Positions 8,748-20,500 of a stretch of DNA of 32,644 nt are shown in pieces. The stretch is taken from the NCBI GenBank assembly GCA_037178675.1, contig JAYMGJ010000434.1, positions 1-32,644 of the forward strand, given 5' to 3'. Every line of letters begins with the position of its first letter. Positions within the stretch are counted from its first letter, which is position 1. Source of the stretch: Scleroderma bovista (taxonomy: Eukaryota > Basidiomycota > Agaricomycetes > Boletales > Sclerodermataceae). The notes beneath the pieces were generated by a model. The model did not search any database. It was not told the origin of the DNA and saw only the letters and a program-made list of their open reading frames with translations. Position numbers and translations under genes: made by a program.

Positions 8748-10900
8748 TTGTGAGGTCCCACTGTAGAGACAGTCCTGTCTCTAGGTGTGTAGATTTGGTG
8801 GTACTGATACTGGACTCTTTACCTTAGCTATGTAGGCTTGTACTTAGCTTACTAAGGAACAATTCTCTCTTCACTGTACATCTTTGAGCTCAGTCATGGA
8901 GTGACTGAACCACCCTTCCACTCTCTAGTTTTCCTAGTCTCCTTAGTCCCTGGGAGCCTTGCCAGACCTCCAGAAGTCCCTGGGTCAAATGCACCTCATC
9001 TGAGGTAGTAGCCACCCAAACACTTTGTTATCTTTTCACCACTGGGGTTCATCACAGGTATACCTGCAGGTTGTGCATCTAGCAGGCATCATAGTATCCA
9101 CCACATACAGCAGGTCAGATATCAATTAGTAAATTAAATGTACAATGTATATATCTACATGAGGGTGGACTAGCTGCATGCACGCCACCAATGTGATTGT
9201 CACATTGTGGTGGTTGTATTCATTGCAAAAGGTGAGGGTGAAGGTGGGGGGAGTACTTGTTGCCATTGTGTGTGTGTGCCGACAGCAGCTGTGTCCTGTG
9301 CCAGTGGTGATGGCAATGGTACAATGCACTGTCATCATCAACATCCAGCACCCATGCTGAGGTCAGTGTCACCTCGCAGTGGTATTGGCTGCATGGGTGT
9401 CATTGTCCCAACAGTAAAGGTGGTGGTGGTGTAGTCAGCCTTCATGGTAGTTGGTCAGCTAGCCACACACCTGTAGGGAGGGTGGAAGTACTCATTGATG
9501 TCTTGCACCCGTGTGTGCCATGCATGCATGGTCATGATGTGGTTGAGAGCAAGGGTAATAGAAACCAACCATATGTTTTTGAAGGGCATATCTCGGATGA
9601 ATTGAATGACTTCAGAAACAACAAGAATGTGCCAGCGCCACAGGCAGACATGCCAAGCATAGCAAACAACTGAAATATGGCTAAAAATGCGAAATTGAAT
9701 GTCAGAATGCATTGAAGAATTGAAACCCACCTATTGTGCAGCAAGTTAAGCCCAGGATACCCACTATGCGATCAAGCTGGATCCATATCAAAGCCATTGA
9801 TGTATTCTGGCTGTGGAATGCACTATTCAATACGGCCGAGCTTGCACCGGCAGCCACCTTGTTTACAATGTAGGTTGGTTTCTCCCATCTTGAACCTTCA
9901 AGACACTTTGAAGTCTGATGGCACTATATGTCCTTTGCATAGTCTCAAGGACATAACAATTGTCCATGATGCCCTGTGCACATTATGTGTTCACAGACTA
10001 TTGATCATGGCTACAACCACAACTTTGACCACAGCCACCACGACAACAACAACGACAACAACTCCAATCCTCAGGCTCCAACGTTTGAACTTGTGCCCTC
10101 CAACCTACTATACATTGCCTTATCACACAGCCAAGGATGAAACAACATCAGACTCTTGTGGGACTTTGATGATAGGTCATTAACACAACACCCAAGTAAA
10201 CACTTGTGACATGAAAGCAAACGGTTGGCAGCGTTAGATACAGCCATCATACAGAACAATATTTACTCAGCCTCAACGCGATGGCATCAGGAATTGAACT
10301 TTGAAACGGCATACAAAAAGCAACACCCTCGCGAGCATTCAAAAATTGTACCATCCACGTGGCATTTCCAGTGGTAGTGACCTTGTAAACAAGGTGATTT
10401 GAGATTCAATGCAAGTTAAGCTCGGGACAGAGAGAGAAAATGTGGCAAGAGACCTTGAGAGTGCATTGGATGGTGGTAGAAACACATTGGTATGCACAGC
10501 ACAACAAGCTGCAGCAGCATTGACTATGAGTTGACGAAGTACAGCTCAAAAGTCAGTCGAACACCAGAGATTGAGAGCACATACCTTCATCATGGTAGCA
10601 CGATGTGGACACTGGTTCTACACCTCCAGAGTAAAACAGGAAGCTCAAATATCTTGCTGATGCATCTGGGAGTCGAGGGAGTGCCGAAAAGAGTGTAAAG
10701 AAGGGTGCATCGATGACAATCAACGAAGAGTGCCAATGAGGGTGACATGACACAACTTACCAAATCAGGCAACACCATCAAAGTAAACAAAGTCGCGAGT
10801 CACGTGTCAATCACTTGAAACTCACGACATATGAAACCTATTGATCTTGTATGGATCAATGTATTTTATTCTATTTTTTGCCTGCATACTACTCCGTACC

Positions 10901-11090
10901 ATGTAAGAGGGAGTGTTGGATATATAGTTTGTTATTGTTGATGCGTGGTTTACATAAGCACGTCGCTGCTCAACCTCAGCCAATCAGAAACCGAATAAAC
11001 TTCCTACTGAAAGTAAAACATAGCTAGAGCATCAAGTATTGCATTTTTACCTATCGTAAGAGTGGGAAATATTCCATTGTCCACCCCCCC
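10901..11090 (+). mobile_element. Possible truncated LTR start (second retroelement family)
   Basis: TAAGAGGGAG followed by TGTTGGATATATAG looks like a polypurine tract abutting an LTR that starts TGTTGGATA. A CCAAT motif (CAGCCAATCAG) follows. No matching TATCCAACA end was found downstream, so if this is an LTR it has lost its 3' end; the end coordinate given is arbitrary. It could be chance. Confidence 0.3.
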
Positions 11091-11325
11091 GTTGGATACC
11101 ATTAGCATAATACCTCACCAACTGTTAATATGTGCCAGACAGGTAGTGTGTAATGTTAAATGTACATGCCTCACACAAGTTTCAGCTTACGTCTCGTACT
11201 TTGTTAGTCCGATCCTTCCCTGCATTCATATACACTTCATTCTCCACAGAAGTCCAGACACACCTCATTTACTTTGTGTAGCTGGTTGATCTTGTGCATC
11301 TCAGTTATTTGTACTAAAGTATGTA

Positions 11326-13891
11326 CAGTAGACTACCTCATAACGCATCTCAATGGGACCGCCGAAAGTTTATGCATTAAGTACATTATGCACGAGACAT
11401 TAGTCACGCTGATGTGACATATTATGTGACATAGAGTTACATGTGTGACATCTGGTACCTGCAGAACTACACACAGTAAATACAGTGTATTAACGAGTGA
11501 AAAATGTATCAAGCGTGGTCTGCTTGGCAGTAAGGAACTCCTCTCGTTGTAGACAAGCTCTAAATTTAATAAGATAGGAGGATAAGTTGAGTGAAAATTG
11601 GGGATCACCTGCATAGTGCATGCAACCAGCTTCAAGTTCCTTGCACAACCTGATAAGCTCGCTACGTGGCAGTGCCACAGAGTCTTCGTCGTTGTCATCA
11701 TCGTCGCCGTCGCCATCATCAACATCAATGACCTCACCATTTGCGGCAGCTGTCTCCCACCGCACTGCATCAGCAATGGCCTTGACACTGCCATCCAATA
11801 TTGGCTCTGGGAGCTCCCTTTCTTCTGGCGGCTCAATGAGTTCATCAACAGACGGAAACCTGCCAAAGATCTGGTTCTGTTCCTTTAGGTGATGGACAGA
11901 TTCCATTACTTCTGATTCCACCAACATGAGTTGCTGTGGCTTGGGTGCGGGCTCAGTGGCTGTTGGGAGCGCGGGAATACGGATTTTGATTCCAGAGCGA
12001 GATGATGCAGCTGTGCGAAGAGTTGAAACTGCGTTGAGTGCTGTATTGTCGTCTTCGGATTCTATGACAGCCTTCAGCATGGGTCACCAGTCACTGTCGA
12101 CATATTGATTGCCAAGATGGGCGCATAAGCTACTTTCTACGTTTGGCAGTGGCATCGTACCAGCGGCATACTGGTGAATAAAGTCCCATGCAATAGGATC
12201 CATATGAGCTGGACGAAATAACTCAGAGTGGTCACTACAACATGAGATGTTAGCATAAATTATTGTCAACTGTAGTCAGCACATACAGTTGAATTTTGGT
12301 GTGGTCCCAGCAATGTTGGATCGTTTCGGCTGACACAGCCTCCCAAGCTGCCTTAGCCATAGTCATCCCCTCAAGTAAGGTAAGTTTGTAAATGTTGCGC
12401 TCGCCCACTGCATCCAGATCAACAGCGCGAGCACAAAAATTCCGGCAATATAAGGCCTTGAAACAACGAATTATCCCAGCATCACAAGGCTGAATAAACG
12501 AGGTCATATTTGGCTCAAAGAATTCGAGAGAAATGTTGGAAGGTTCATAGGAGACCTTATGCCCACTAAAGTTATCAATGAAAAGGCATATTTCTCGTCG
12601 CTCACGCTTCATGCGGAGATCGAGTTTCTTGAGCCACCTGTTCAGATGACAAATCAGTGTCATATTACACAACTGATGACATGAGAACATACTCTTCAAA
12701 TAAAGATGATGTCATCCAAGCCTTGCTGTTGTTCCGATAATAGAAGCCACATTGCTCAGGTGACTGCTTCTTGAAGCACCGAGGTTTTGATGCTTTACCA
12801 ATGAAAATTGGTTCAAGTTTTTCACTACCATCCGAATTGCAGGCAAGTCCCACAGTAATACGAAATTTATCTTTCTTTTTTCCGCTAAGTTGGCGTGTTG
12901 CCAAACCACGATCAGGAGGGGCACTGGTGAAAGTTGGGTTAGATTACATAATTGTAATTGATAAGGTTTGCTTACTAAGGAAAGAGTGCAGTCTCATCAA
13001 AATTAAACCGATCTCGTGGTGCAAACCTTGCCAGAATCTTTTGGCATCGTTCGCTCTCAGCCTCAACTGCCACAGTGTCTACTGAGCCTGCCTCTCCATG
13101 TCGTCGATGCTCCTGAATCTTGTAAGTCTTGCAAAATGAGTGCAGCCACCCTTCTCCTAAAAGCCTTTCCTTTTCGGGAACCTGAAACTCATCCTCAAAC
13201 CTGCTGCATTTCTCTTGTAACATAGGGCCTGTAACAATCTCTCCCTTAGCATTTTGCATGTGTAGAAACCATAAGTACAGTGCCCATTCCACATCAGGTC
13301 GTGTAACAATGCGTGGTCTCTTCGATGAGAGTGCAGTAGGGTTGGAGTTGACACGAGCTTCCATTTTAGGACGATCTCGTAATTTACGAGACAGAGTGGA
13401 CTGATCAAAAACAAGAGCACCAGTTGCAAGAGTACTGAAGTGCCGAACAATATCAGCTTGAGAAACATTAGGATGCGAGTCCACATAGGAATAGACCATC
13501 CTGCAGCATATTTATACTATTATAGTACAATAGGAGGTGACTTATAATGCATAAGTGAAGGACAATGGTGTGCATTTTGTATTATGCATAGGCGATGTTA
13601 GAATTCGCGCGCTGAGTCGATTGGGGTGACCACAATGGGTGGATGGGTGCGAACCAGGTCCAAACGCGATGAGTATACAGGGTACAACTATGAGCTATTT
13701 ATCTTGTAGGTAGAGCAGTTAATATATCAAAACTAATAACTATAAATCATAGTCTTGTGAGTTTGCCACGTAGCGGCCATATATTCTGACAGGCGAGCCA
13801 TTGTGAGGGGGCCCCAACTTGGGTCCTGAAAAATCCCTTGCATTACCCATTTTATGCATACTTATGTAATGCATTTTGCTGTAGTCTACTG
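11326..13891 (-). mobile_element. Pogo/Tigger-type DNA transposon, 2566 bp, TA duplication
   Basis: The left end is CAGTAGACTAC (11326-11336) and the right end is its exact reverse complement GTAGTCTACTG (13881-13891). TA flanks it on both sides (11324-11325 and 13892-13893), the standard target duplication of Tc1/mariner and pogo elements. Beyond 11 bp the terminal repeats become imperfect. One minus-strand gene inside encodes a CENP-B/Tigger-like transposase in four exons. The element is complete end to end, but its gene has one in-frame stop. Confidence 0.93.
11490..13499 (-). pseudogene. Pogo/Tigger-like DDE transposase with one internal TGA
   Basis: Exons on the minus strand: 13499-12976, 12923-12693, 12637-12287 and 12234 onward; introns of 52, 55 and 52 bases with GT..AG ends join in phase. 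Residues 1-50 look like a psq/CENP-B helix-turn-helix (QADIVRHF, QSTLSRKLRDR), perhaps with a missing upstream exon. The catalytic triad is D168 (FNFDETALF), D273 (CLFIDNFSGHK) and D304 (PCDAGIIRCFKALY), a DD30D spacing typical of pogo. After residue 418 a TGA (12084-12086) interrupts the frame, which then runs 196 more codons from MLKAVIESEDD to an end in QTTLDTFFTR. That tail resembles a PCNA-binding PIP box, as reported for pogo transposase. The stop would remove the C-terminal region but leave the DDD core. Confidence 0.9.
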
Positions 13892-14078
13892 TACATGCAG
13901 CAGTGGATAGTATAGTATGTCGGCCTGCATCATGTCATCCCTGCAGATTGCTGTCAGGGGTCGTCACCGTTGCGCCATTCCTCTGTTGTTGTCGCCCCAT
14001 CGACCACCAGCCATCATTGTTTGCACCATCTTGTCGCATCGCCGCCGTCACACCTATGCCCTATCCCTGTCGTCGCAC

Positions 14079-14485
14079 CAGCTGGTATGCATCCACCCCC
14101 CTTGTTGCTGTCATTGTCGTCGATGATGTTGTGCCACCATGGCACTGGCCATGGTGTCATCTCGTCATTGTCATCATTGGCATCTCGCCACACAGGCTGG
14201 CATGCACATCCGTCCCCCCTCGTCGTCATTGTTGTCACACCTCTTTGCACGTCCATCCGTCCATCCGTCCTCGTCGTCATTGACATTGCACCAACTGGCA
14301 CGCACATCCGTCCCCCCTCGTCGTCATCATTGCACCAGCTGGCACGCGCGTCCATCCCCCTTTCATTGCCATTCTCGTCGCACTAGTTAGCACACGCGTC
14401 CGTGCCCCCCTCATTGTCGTCATTGTCGTTGCACCAGCTGGCACACACGTCCATCCTCATTTAGTCGTCGTCGCCATCTCATGCA
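14079..14485 (+). repeat. Minisatellite-like array, about 44-52 bp units
   Basis: Units start near 14079, 14197, 14294, 14338, 14385 and 14437 with variants of CTGGCACGCACATCCGTCCC, followed by GTCGTCATTG-type spacer and CACCAG. The units are imperfect; the four on the right are spaced 44, 47 and 52 bases apart. The surrounding 13900-14830 is built from the same GTC/ATC-rich vocabulary. Confidence 0.75.
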
Positions 14486-15225
14486 TATGCATCCATAACC
14501 CTGTCATTGTCATATTTTCCGTGGTCACTGGGCCCGTGCAATGCGGTCGTCGTCGTCGTCGCTGTGGGTTTCCGTGTTGTTGTTGTCACTGCCGCCATGC
14601 CTCGCCATCGCTGTTGCCATCGTCATCACTGCTGTCATGCCTATCCAACGCCTTTGTTGTCCATCGTTGTTTCTGCATTCCCTCGTCGTCATCCACTTGT
14701 CATCATCACTGCCACACGTATCCCCCGGTCAGTGATTGGGCTTCCCCTCGCATTGTCATTGCTGTCCGCTACTGTCGTCATCGCCATCGTTCATGTTGTT
14801 GTCTCGTTGTCATTCCCTGGTCAGTGTTGTCAAGCCATGCCTGCAATGGTGTACGGCATAAGGGTTTGTGGGTGCCAAGCCGCGCTGTACGGATGTGTGA
14901 ACATAGAGATGGGTGGGTGTATAGAGGAACCTGCAATAGTAAACGAGACAAAAATGAGGTCACAGTCACCTGAAAATGAAAGGAACAAACATACCATAAG
15001 GAATGAAATACTAATTTGGAACGGCGCTCCCCAGGAGCATTGTCGATATGCTCTCGAGAGGGAAGCAGGAGGGTTGGGAGAGCTGAAGCGTTCCCGAGAC
15101 GGTTGCGGCAAGGTGAGAAGAAGGTGGGCGAGGGGAAAGAAGCACACTTACATATGGTAATACTTCGCAAGATGATTCGCCACGCTATTCTTAGCACAAG
15201 TCGGGAAATGCCGGCGCGGATAGTT

Positions 15226-15274
15226 GGTCTGTTAGATATATTATGCGTGTCACAAAAACTATATCTAACAGACC
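15226..15274. repeat. Perfect 15-bp inverted repeat (hairpin)
   Basis: GGTCTGTTAGATATA (15226-15240) is exactly complementary to TATATCTAACAGACC (15260-15274) across a 19-base loop. The inner part starts TGTTAG and ends CTAACA, like LTR ends, so it could be a collapsed LTR or MITE remnant. No direct flanking duplication was seen. Confidence 0.85.
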
Positions 15275-15912
15275 CATATTGGTACCGAAAAGTGCTGCCT
15301 TAGGTGCTCCATCTGATCTTGAGTCTCTCAGCCTAGCTAAGCTTCCACTTCTGCACCCGCTCCCGCAGACCCATCTGTTGCATCACTCATTCTCAACATC
15401 TTCATCTTGCCGCCTGTGAATGAGACACTTCTGCGACCCTCTTGTTTTTTCGTATTTGTGCAAAACTTTGGCCCTGCCCGGACGTATTGAACATTTGGTT
15501 CCGTGTCACGCTGACTCTGAGCTGCTCCTCGGCGAGTGCAGTCAGTCAATCCAATCCATCTCCACTAGGCGAACACATCCCTGCCTCCCCCGATGGCTAG
15601 CTCTGCAATGTACTAGCTACGATCCGTCTAGCAATCTGGCTTTCACTGATCATAGTACTATCAATTTCATCCAGTGATATCAAATGCCCTCTGAGTTCAG
15701 ATCTTCATATTGCTGCCATTGCACTGGGATCGAACCTCGGGGATAGATATGCGAACATTGAGACCGCACTGCACCTTCTCGAAGTCCCAATGGCCCTTCT
15801 AGAAGGGTTGGGCAACGCAACAAGAGTGTCTGTTGTTGACACCAGTTTCATGTATGAAACTGCCCCAATGTATGTCACTGACCAACCGCGCTTTGCTAAC
15901 TGTGCATGTATG

Positions 15913-15963
15913 GTGTGTTCACTCATCTCCCCATACATTTACTTATTTCTAACACGCCAGCAG
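15913..15963 (+). other. Intron 1 of fol1-like gene
   Basis: A 51-bp intron, GTGTGT...CTAAC...CAG. Removing it joins ACM to IETNLEP in phase 0, restoring the expected HPPK sequence and dropping residues that fit no family member. Confidence 0.8.
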
Positions 15964-16211
15964 ATCGAGACAAACCTTGAGCCAGTTGTGCTGCTTAGTT
16001 TGTTGAAGAGAATAGAAGACGCGGTAGGAAGAGTGCCATCCATCCGATATGGCCCGCGTGCTGTTGACCTTGACATTGTGTTCTATGATGACAGCATTGT
16101 CGATACCAGACCCGAAAACAGCAGGCACGATTTGGAGAACCTTACTGGCGAATTAGTTGTCCCTCATCCACGAATGTCCGAAAGAGAATTTGTTCTCCGC
16201 CCACTAAATGA

Positions 16212-16268
16212 GTAAGTCTTCAACCAAAGGAAACAGGTGAACCACACGTTACTTAACACCATGGATAG
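16212..16268 (+). other. Intron 2 of fol1-like gene
   Basis: A 57-bp intron with GTAAGT donor and GATAG acceptor. It joins RPLN-D to IIPDFVHP, the usual end of HPPK. Confidence 0.8.
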
Positions 16269-17127
16269 CATAATCCCTGATTTTGTGCATCCGATATATG
16301 GGAAGACTGTAAAGACGCTTCTTAACAACGTCCTGTCTCAGCAGGCATGTGATAATTGGCCAATGCTCAAGGTGCTTCCCTTCCCCAAATACCCTTGTGC
16401 CACTACCCCCACTCTTTGTGGATTCATCTCGGTGCCGTCAACTGCTAAGTACTGGTACTGGACAGTCGCTTCCACCAATTCGAAGGGAAGGCCCGGTCAA
16501 CCCAAAACTCATATCGTGGCTAGTCTTCATGTAACTCCTGATTCGTCTTCCGATGGTGCCGTGGAATGTGTTGCCACCTCTGTTGAATCCGGGGCAGACA
16601 TCATCAGTATTGGTGGATACCCCACAGGTCCGGGCGCGGAATCCATCTCTGAGAATGAGGAGATTAACCAGGTAGTTCCTGTCATCAGGGCCATTCGCTC
16701 TCAAGACAATGAGAGCGTCCGAGGAGTCCTAATATCTGTTGACACTTTCCGGTCAGAAGTAGCGGAAGCTGCTGTGCTGGCTGGAGCAAACTGCATAAAT
16801 GACGCCTCTACTTTCACTGGCCCAGGCTGTCCACCGGTCCCAGCCTCGACTGATCATCTCCTGAAAATATGTGATGTCGCGCGCCGTTTATGCGTGCCTG
16901 TCATTCGGATGCATCCCCGGCTTAAAGCTGGTTCAAACAATGGATATGGTAACTACGACGGGAACCTGGCCAGTACAATCCAAACGGAACTCAGAAAGAA
17001 GATCGATGCAATTGTTAGAGGTAAGGGTGGAGTGCGCAGATGGTTCGTTATCGTGGATCCTGGCACCGGACCAGCTGATACCCAGTATGCATCGTTGCGC
17101 AGCATTGCATCCGTTACTGCAGATTGA

Positions 17128-17546
17128 TCCCAGAAATCGCCTCGCTTCATATCCTGTGCTTGTACACACGTATAATATAGGAACTGCTCACTGGTGTTTC
17201 ATACTATCATGCTATGGAGGACGTGAATTGCAATCAAGCAAGGTGAAACGGTACTAAGCTCCTCACATTTCTTCCACTATGTTTGACACCTATAAGAAGG
17301 TTAGACTATATATAACAGTCCGCCCGCTGCACATATGCTCCCTGATCAATGGGTCATTGATGAGGCCTCACAACATTAGGTAGTGGATTAAACACAATTA
17401 CGCCTGGATGGACTATACGTGGCCTTCTTACACTGATGATGTCAGAACCGGACAGGTTCAGACACATTAAGCACAATAGATAAGATGTGGTATCTTCAAT
17501 CACAGTGAACGTACATATGGAAGTTCTACACCCGTCTCTACACCCG
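17128..17546. other. Intergenic stretch between converging genes
   Basis: Apart from the out-of-frame DHPS relic up to about 17195, no gene is seen. It separates the 3' ends of the fol1-like gene and RPAP1 and probably holds both 3' untranslated regions. Confidence 0.6.
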
Positions 17547-20500
17547 TCAATCTCTCTTCTGCTCGAAGATGGTCCTGACCCGATCAGCCATATCATCGCC
17601 AAATACTCCACGCACATATTCTATCCTCTCCATGCGCCTTGCACCTTTCGCAAGGCTCTCGCCCACACCGCTTCCAAAGCATGCGGGTGGTCCCACGAAT
17701 GCACCGCGTGGGCTCTGAAGATACAACAGGATATCGCACACGGCAGGACCATCGCCCGAGTTCAAAAGCAGACACAGTAACTTTGGTCCGTTGTTCACTG
17801 CCCCTGATGGCAATCTTGATCCTGCGGCAGAGGGAGTATTAGGTGCCGGATTAAGACCGCCTGATACTGGAGACACAGCAGTAGCCCCATCATCGGCTAT
17901 ACTTGCATCCGTACCCTCACATTCGCCCACAAGCCTCTGCAGGTCTGGCCACACAGTACATGCAACATGGTGCACGGCAACGAGGCGCAAGAACCCCTCT
18001 GGCGCATTTTTACCCGCAAGAAGTGCTTGAAGATACGCGCCGATGACCCTGCCGTCTCTTTCGACAGGGTAGAGGTACTCCCTCACGTCCGGGAACACAG
18101 AAAAGCCATCCCACCCTGGCCATCCCAACCCACAACAAGGGACAAGCTCCAACCCGAGACGTACGGTCTTCACAATCTCGTTCACTGCACCGTCCCCGCC
18201 CGTGCTAGAGGCTCGTGGACCACCATCGCCGCTCTCACACCACACTAGTCTGCGGTAATCCGCCGCGTATCGCATGGCCAGCGGTGGGAGTAAGAGCGCC
18301 CCAAAGAGGGTGTGCGCAAAGGACACAGAGGTGTACAGCGACACAAGTTCTGTATAGAACTGGTAGAATGGCGTTCGCGTTTGGTGGAGGAACGCCTGGG
18401 AAGCAAGCTCCAAATAGTTCTGGGGAGTAAGTGGAGACAGAGGAGGCGTATCGACCTCCGTGGCCACGGGCGCCAAAGATTGCTTCGGCGTGAACGGGTC
18501 CAGTAACCACCCCATAAATCTCTCCACTGCATCATCCCGAAATACTTCCGCTGATGAGTCCATTCCAGATTTGCCACCCCCTACACCATGCTCAAGCATG
18601 CACACCCTCATACACGCGAACACTGTCTCGGAGGGCCCAAGGGAAAACGTCGCGAGCCCCCAGCGCTGAAGCACGCCGCGCGACACATAGAGAAGGAGCA
18701 GCGTTGCACGAACGACATCTACCTCGGAGGCGTCCCAATTGAGTGGGAGAGCACGGAAGACAGGGGATGTGCCCGATCTTAGAAGGTGTGTGAGCGGAGC
18801 CGTAAGCCAATCACGGGAGAGGTGAAGGCCAATTTTGGCCAGATCTGTTCGCACGTCGGAGGGAGACAGACCTGGAAGCCGAAGAGTTGTACTATGGGAA
18901 ATACTCTCTGGAGTGATGTGATATGGACCAATATACACACCCGGATTGGGACGGATGGTATGCTCGAAGAACGGTTTAAGAATGTCAATGTTAATAGGGG
19001 GAAATTGTGAATCTAATCCTGCGAGGTGGGGCGTGACAAGCGAGTTGCAATTTTTTGTCATAGCGAGAGCAGGACTTTCGTCCCCAGGAATGAGTCGTGT
19101 GAGTATCGAAAAGCCCTGAGCTAGCCAGAGATCTGGCCCCGTACCGGGGATGTGGCGAGAGAGTTGGTGAAAATACGCAAGTAGGGAGGTGAGAGGTCTC
19201 AGATGGACTTGGAGATATGATCCGCACTTCTCAGGTAACGACCAAATAGAATGCGTCACCAGCTTTGCACAAAGATCCGACAGATCCCCAAAGGGGAGGG
19301 CGAACGGAGGGGAGCCAAACGGGACATCTTTAACAGGGGGTAAGCAAGCAAGCCACAGCCGCACCGACGAACAGAGGACTTGGGCTGGCACGATGACCAA
19401 CCTGAGGGTCCTTTCTACGCCAGATTCACCGTTCGGAGCGTCAAGAGACTCCTTCAGAGCGTGGAGAGCGAGCTTGACAACCTTACTCTCCAACCCATTT
19501 TCGGCCTCGAATCCAGGCTTGATGAGGTCCAGAACTTCCGCGCGTTCCCCTTCTCCGCCCTTCACTCCATTTACCCTAGAGCCCTCCAGCCATGCCGCAT
19601 CAGCGTTCCACAAGGCGCTCCACATTTCCCAATCCAATTCAGTATTTGCAAGATCCTTCCGAAGTGACCTCACGTCAGCAGCCCATCCCCATCCTGACAC
19701 TTGGCTCCACAGGATCTCGTGCGGAGGACTTGTAGAATGGGGATCAGTGGCGCAGACAATCCACGCCTCAATAAGGGATGCCCATGATGCCCGAAGTTGC
19801 GCCCATGCCTTCGAACTCAGTGTCGCAGGTGGTGGGGAACGTACGTATGAGCCGAGGGCGGTGAAATACTGTGAGGCCGAGGTCGCAATGTGTGCGTATA
19901 AACCATAGGAAGCTAACGTTCCATAAAAGCGGAGTGTTTGTTTCAGGAGCGATGCTGCGAGTGGTACAGGAAAGGACGATGAATCAGGTAACAATGCTAC
20001 AAATCGAAGGAGGCCGTCTGCAGCTTCGAGTAGGACTGAAGCGTTTGAGCGGGAGGCGGATGCAAGGATAATAAGGAGCCGCAATGCCAAGGGATTCGGA
20101 AGGGGAGCACCGTCTGAAGGTGGAATTGGTGTTAAGAGGAAGCATTGGACAATAGTAGGTACGAGGCGAGGCGTGTTCATGACCATCTCGGCCAGTTCAT
20201 TGGATTCCTGAGCAATTCGGTATGTGATATCCAGCAACTGCTCGAGAGTTTCGCGAGGAAGCACCGCTTGCAGCAACGTCTCCGCGATGATGGGCAATAA
20301 ATGCTCAGGTTGCATCAAGGAAATGACATCAGGAGCAAGGTGAAGTTCGACATCCGAAAGATCGGTCGCAATCTTGTCCCACGCGACAAGGCACTCCCAA
20401 ACTATCTCCACCGCCATAGCGACAACGCTACCGCGTTCATTTATAGCAGCAAGACCAGCAGCGAGGATACGCTTGCGCAGATCATCTTTCCCGGCAACCT

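Larger units (their letters stand above)
7194..11323. other. 4.1-kb non-coding stretch with short direct repeats
   Basis: No open frame here resembles a known protein, and the short frames present look random. The DNA holds two short direct-repeat pairs, short GT-rich stretches (about 9200-9440), a CAA/CAC-rich stretch (about 10010-10070) and a retroelement-like end near 10900. I read it as old, decayed repeat sequence with no identifiable gene. Confidence 0.6.
13894..15600. other. Low-complexity stretch without a supported gene
   Basis: The first kilobase is purine-poor on the plus strand and dominated by GTCGTC/GTCATC motifs. The rest is ordinary non-coding sequence with one hairpin at 15226-15274. 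Several long open frames on both strands here are by-products of the skewed composition. I searched for the FolB domain that should precede the gene at 15601 and did not find it. Confidence 0.6.
15601..17195 (+). pseudogene. fol1: Folate synthesis gene (FolK-FolP part of fol1), decayed
   Basis: Fungal Fol1 fuses dihydroneopterin aldolase, the pyrophosphokinase HPPK and dihydropteroate synthase (DHPS). Here HPPK is well preserved: IALGSNLGDRYANIE from about 15718, then GPRAVDLDIVFYDD and LVVPHPRM, with introns at 15913-15963 and 16212-16268 joining in phase. DHPS follows in exon 3 but is degenerate. The loop expected as IGGxSTRPG reads IGGYPTGPG, the Asp before it is Ser, and DPGxGFxKT reads DPGTGPADT. 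The frame stops at 17127, while a relic of the next segment (LASYPVLVHTYN, expected ...GTSRK) continues in another frame to about 17195. No aldolase domain was found upstream, and the start is unknown. SVDTF is kept. I infer a pseudogene, at least for DHPS; HPPK alone could still be made. Confidence 0.75.

Noticed and set aside
11598..11892. Ser-rich plus-strand frames
   Set aside because: Antisense to the acidic C-terminal part of the transposase, where GAT/GAC repeats produce open frames on the other strand.
13903..14386. Overlapping frames of 69 to 138 codons on both strands
   Set aside because: All arise from the GTC/ATC repeat composition; His/Pro/Ser/Cys-rich translations in every frame are not protein-like.
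14507..15197. 217-codon plus frame and 139-codon minus frame
   Set aside because: The first half is translated repeat tract and the second half has no family resemblance, splice support or start context.
17760..19908. Many plus-strand frames, one of 239 codons
   Set aside because: They are shadows of the large RPAP1 exon on the minus strand.
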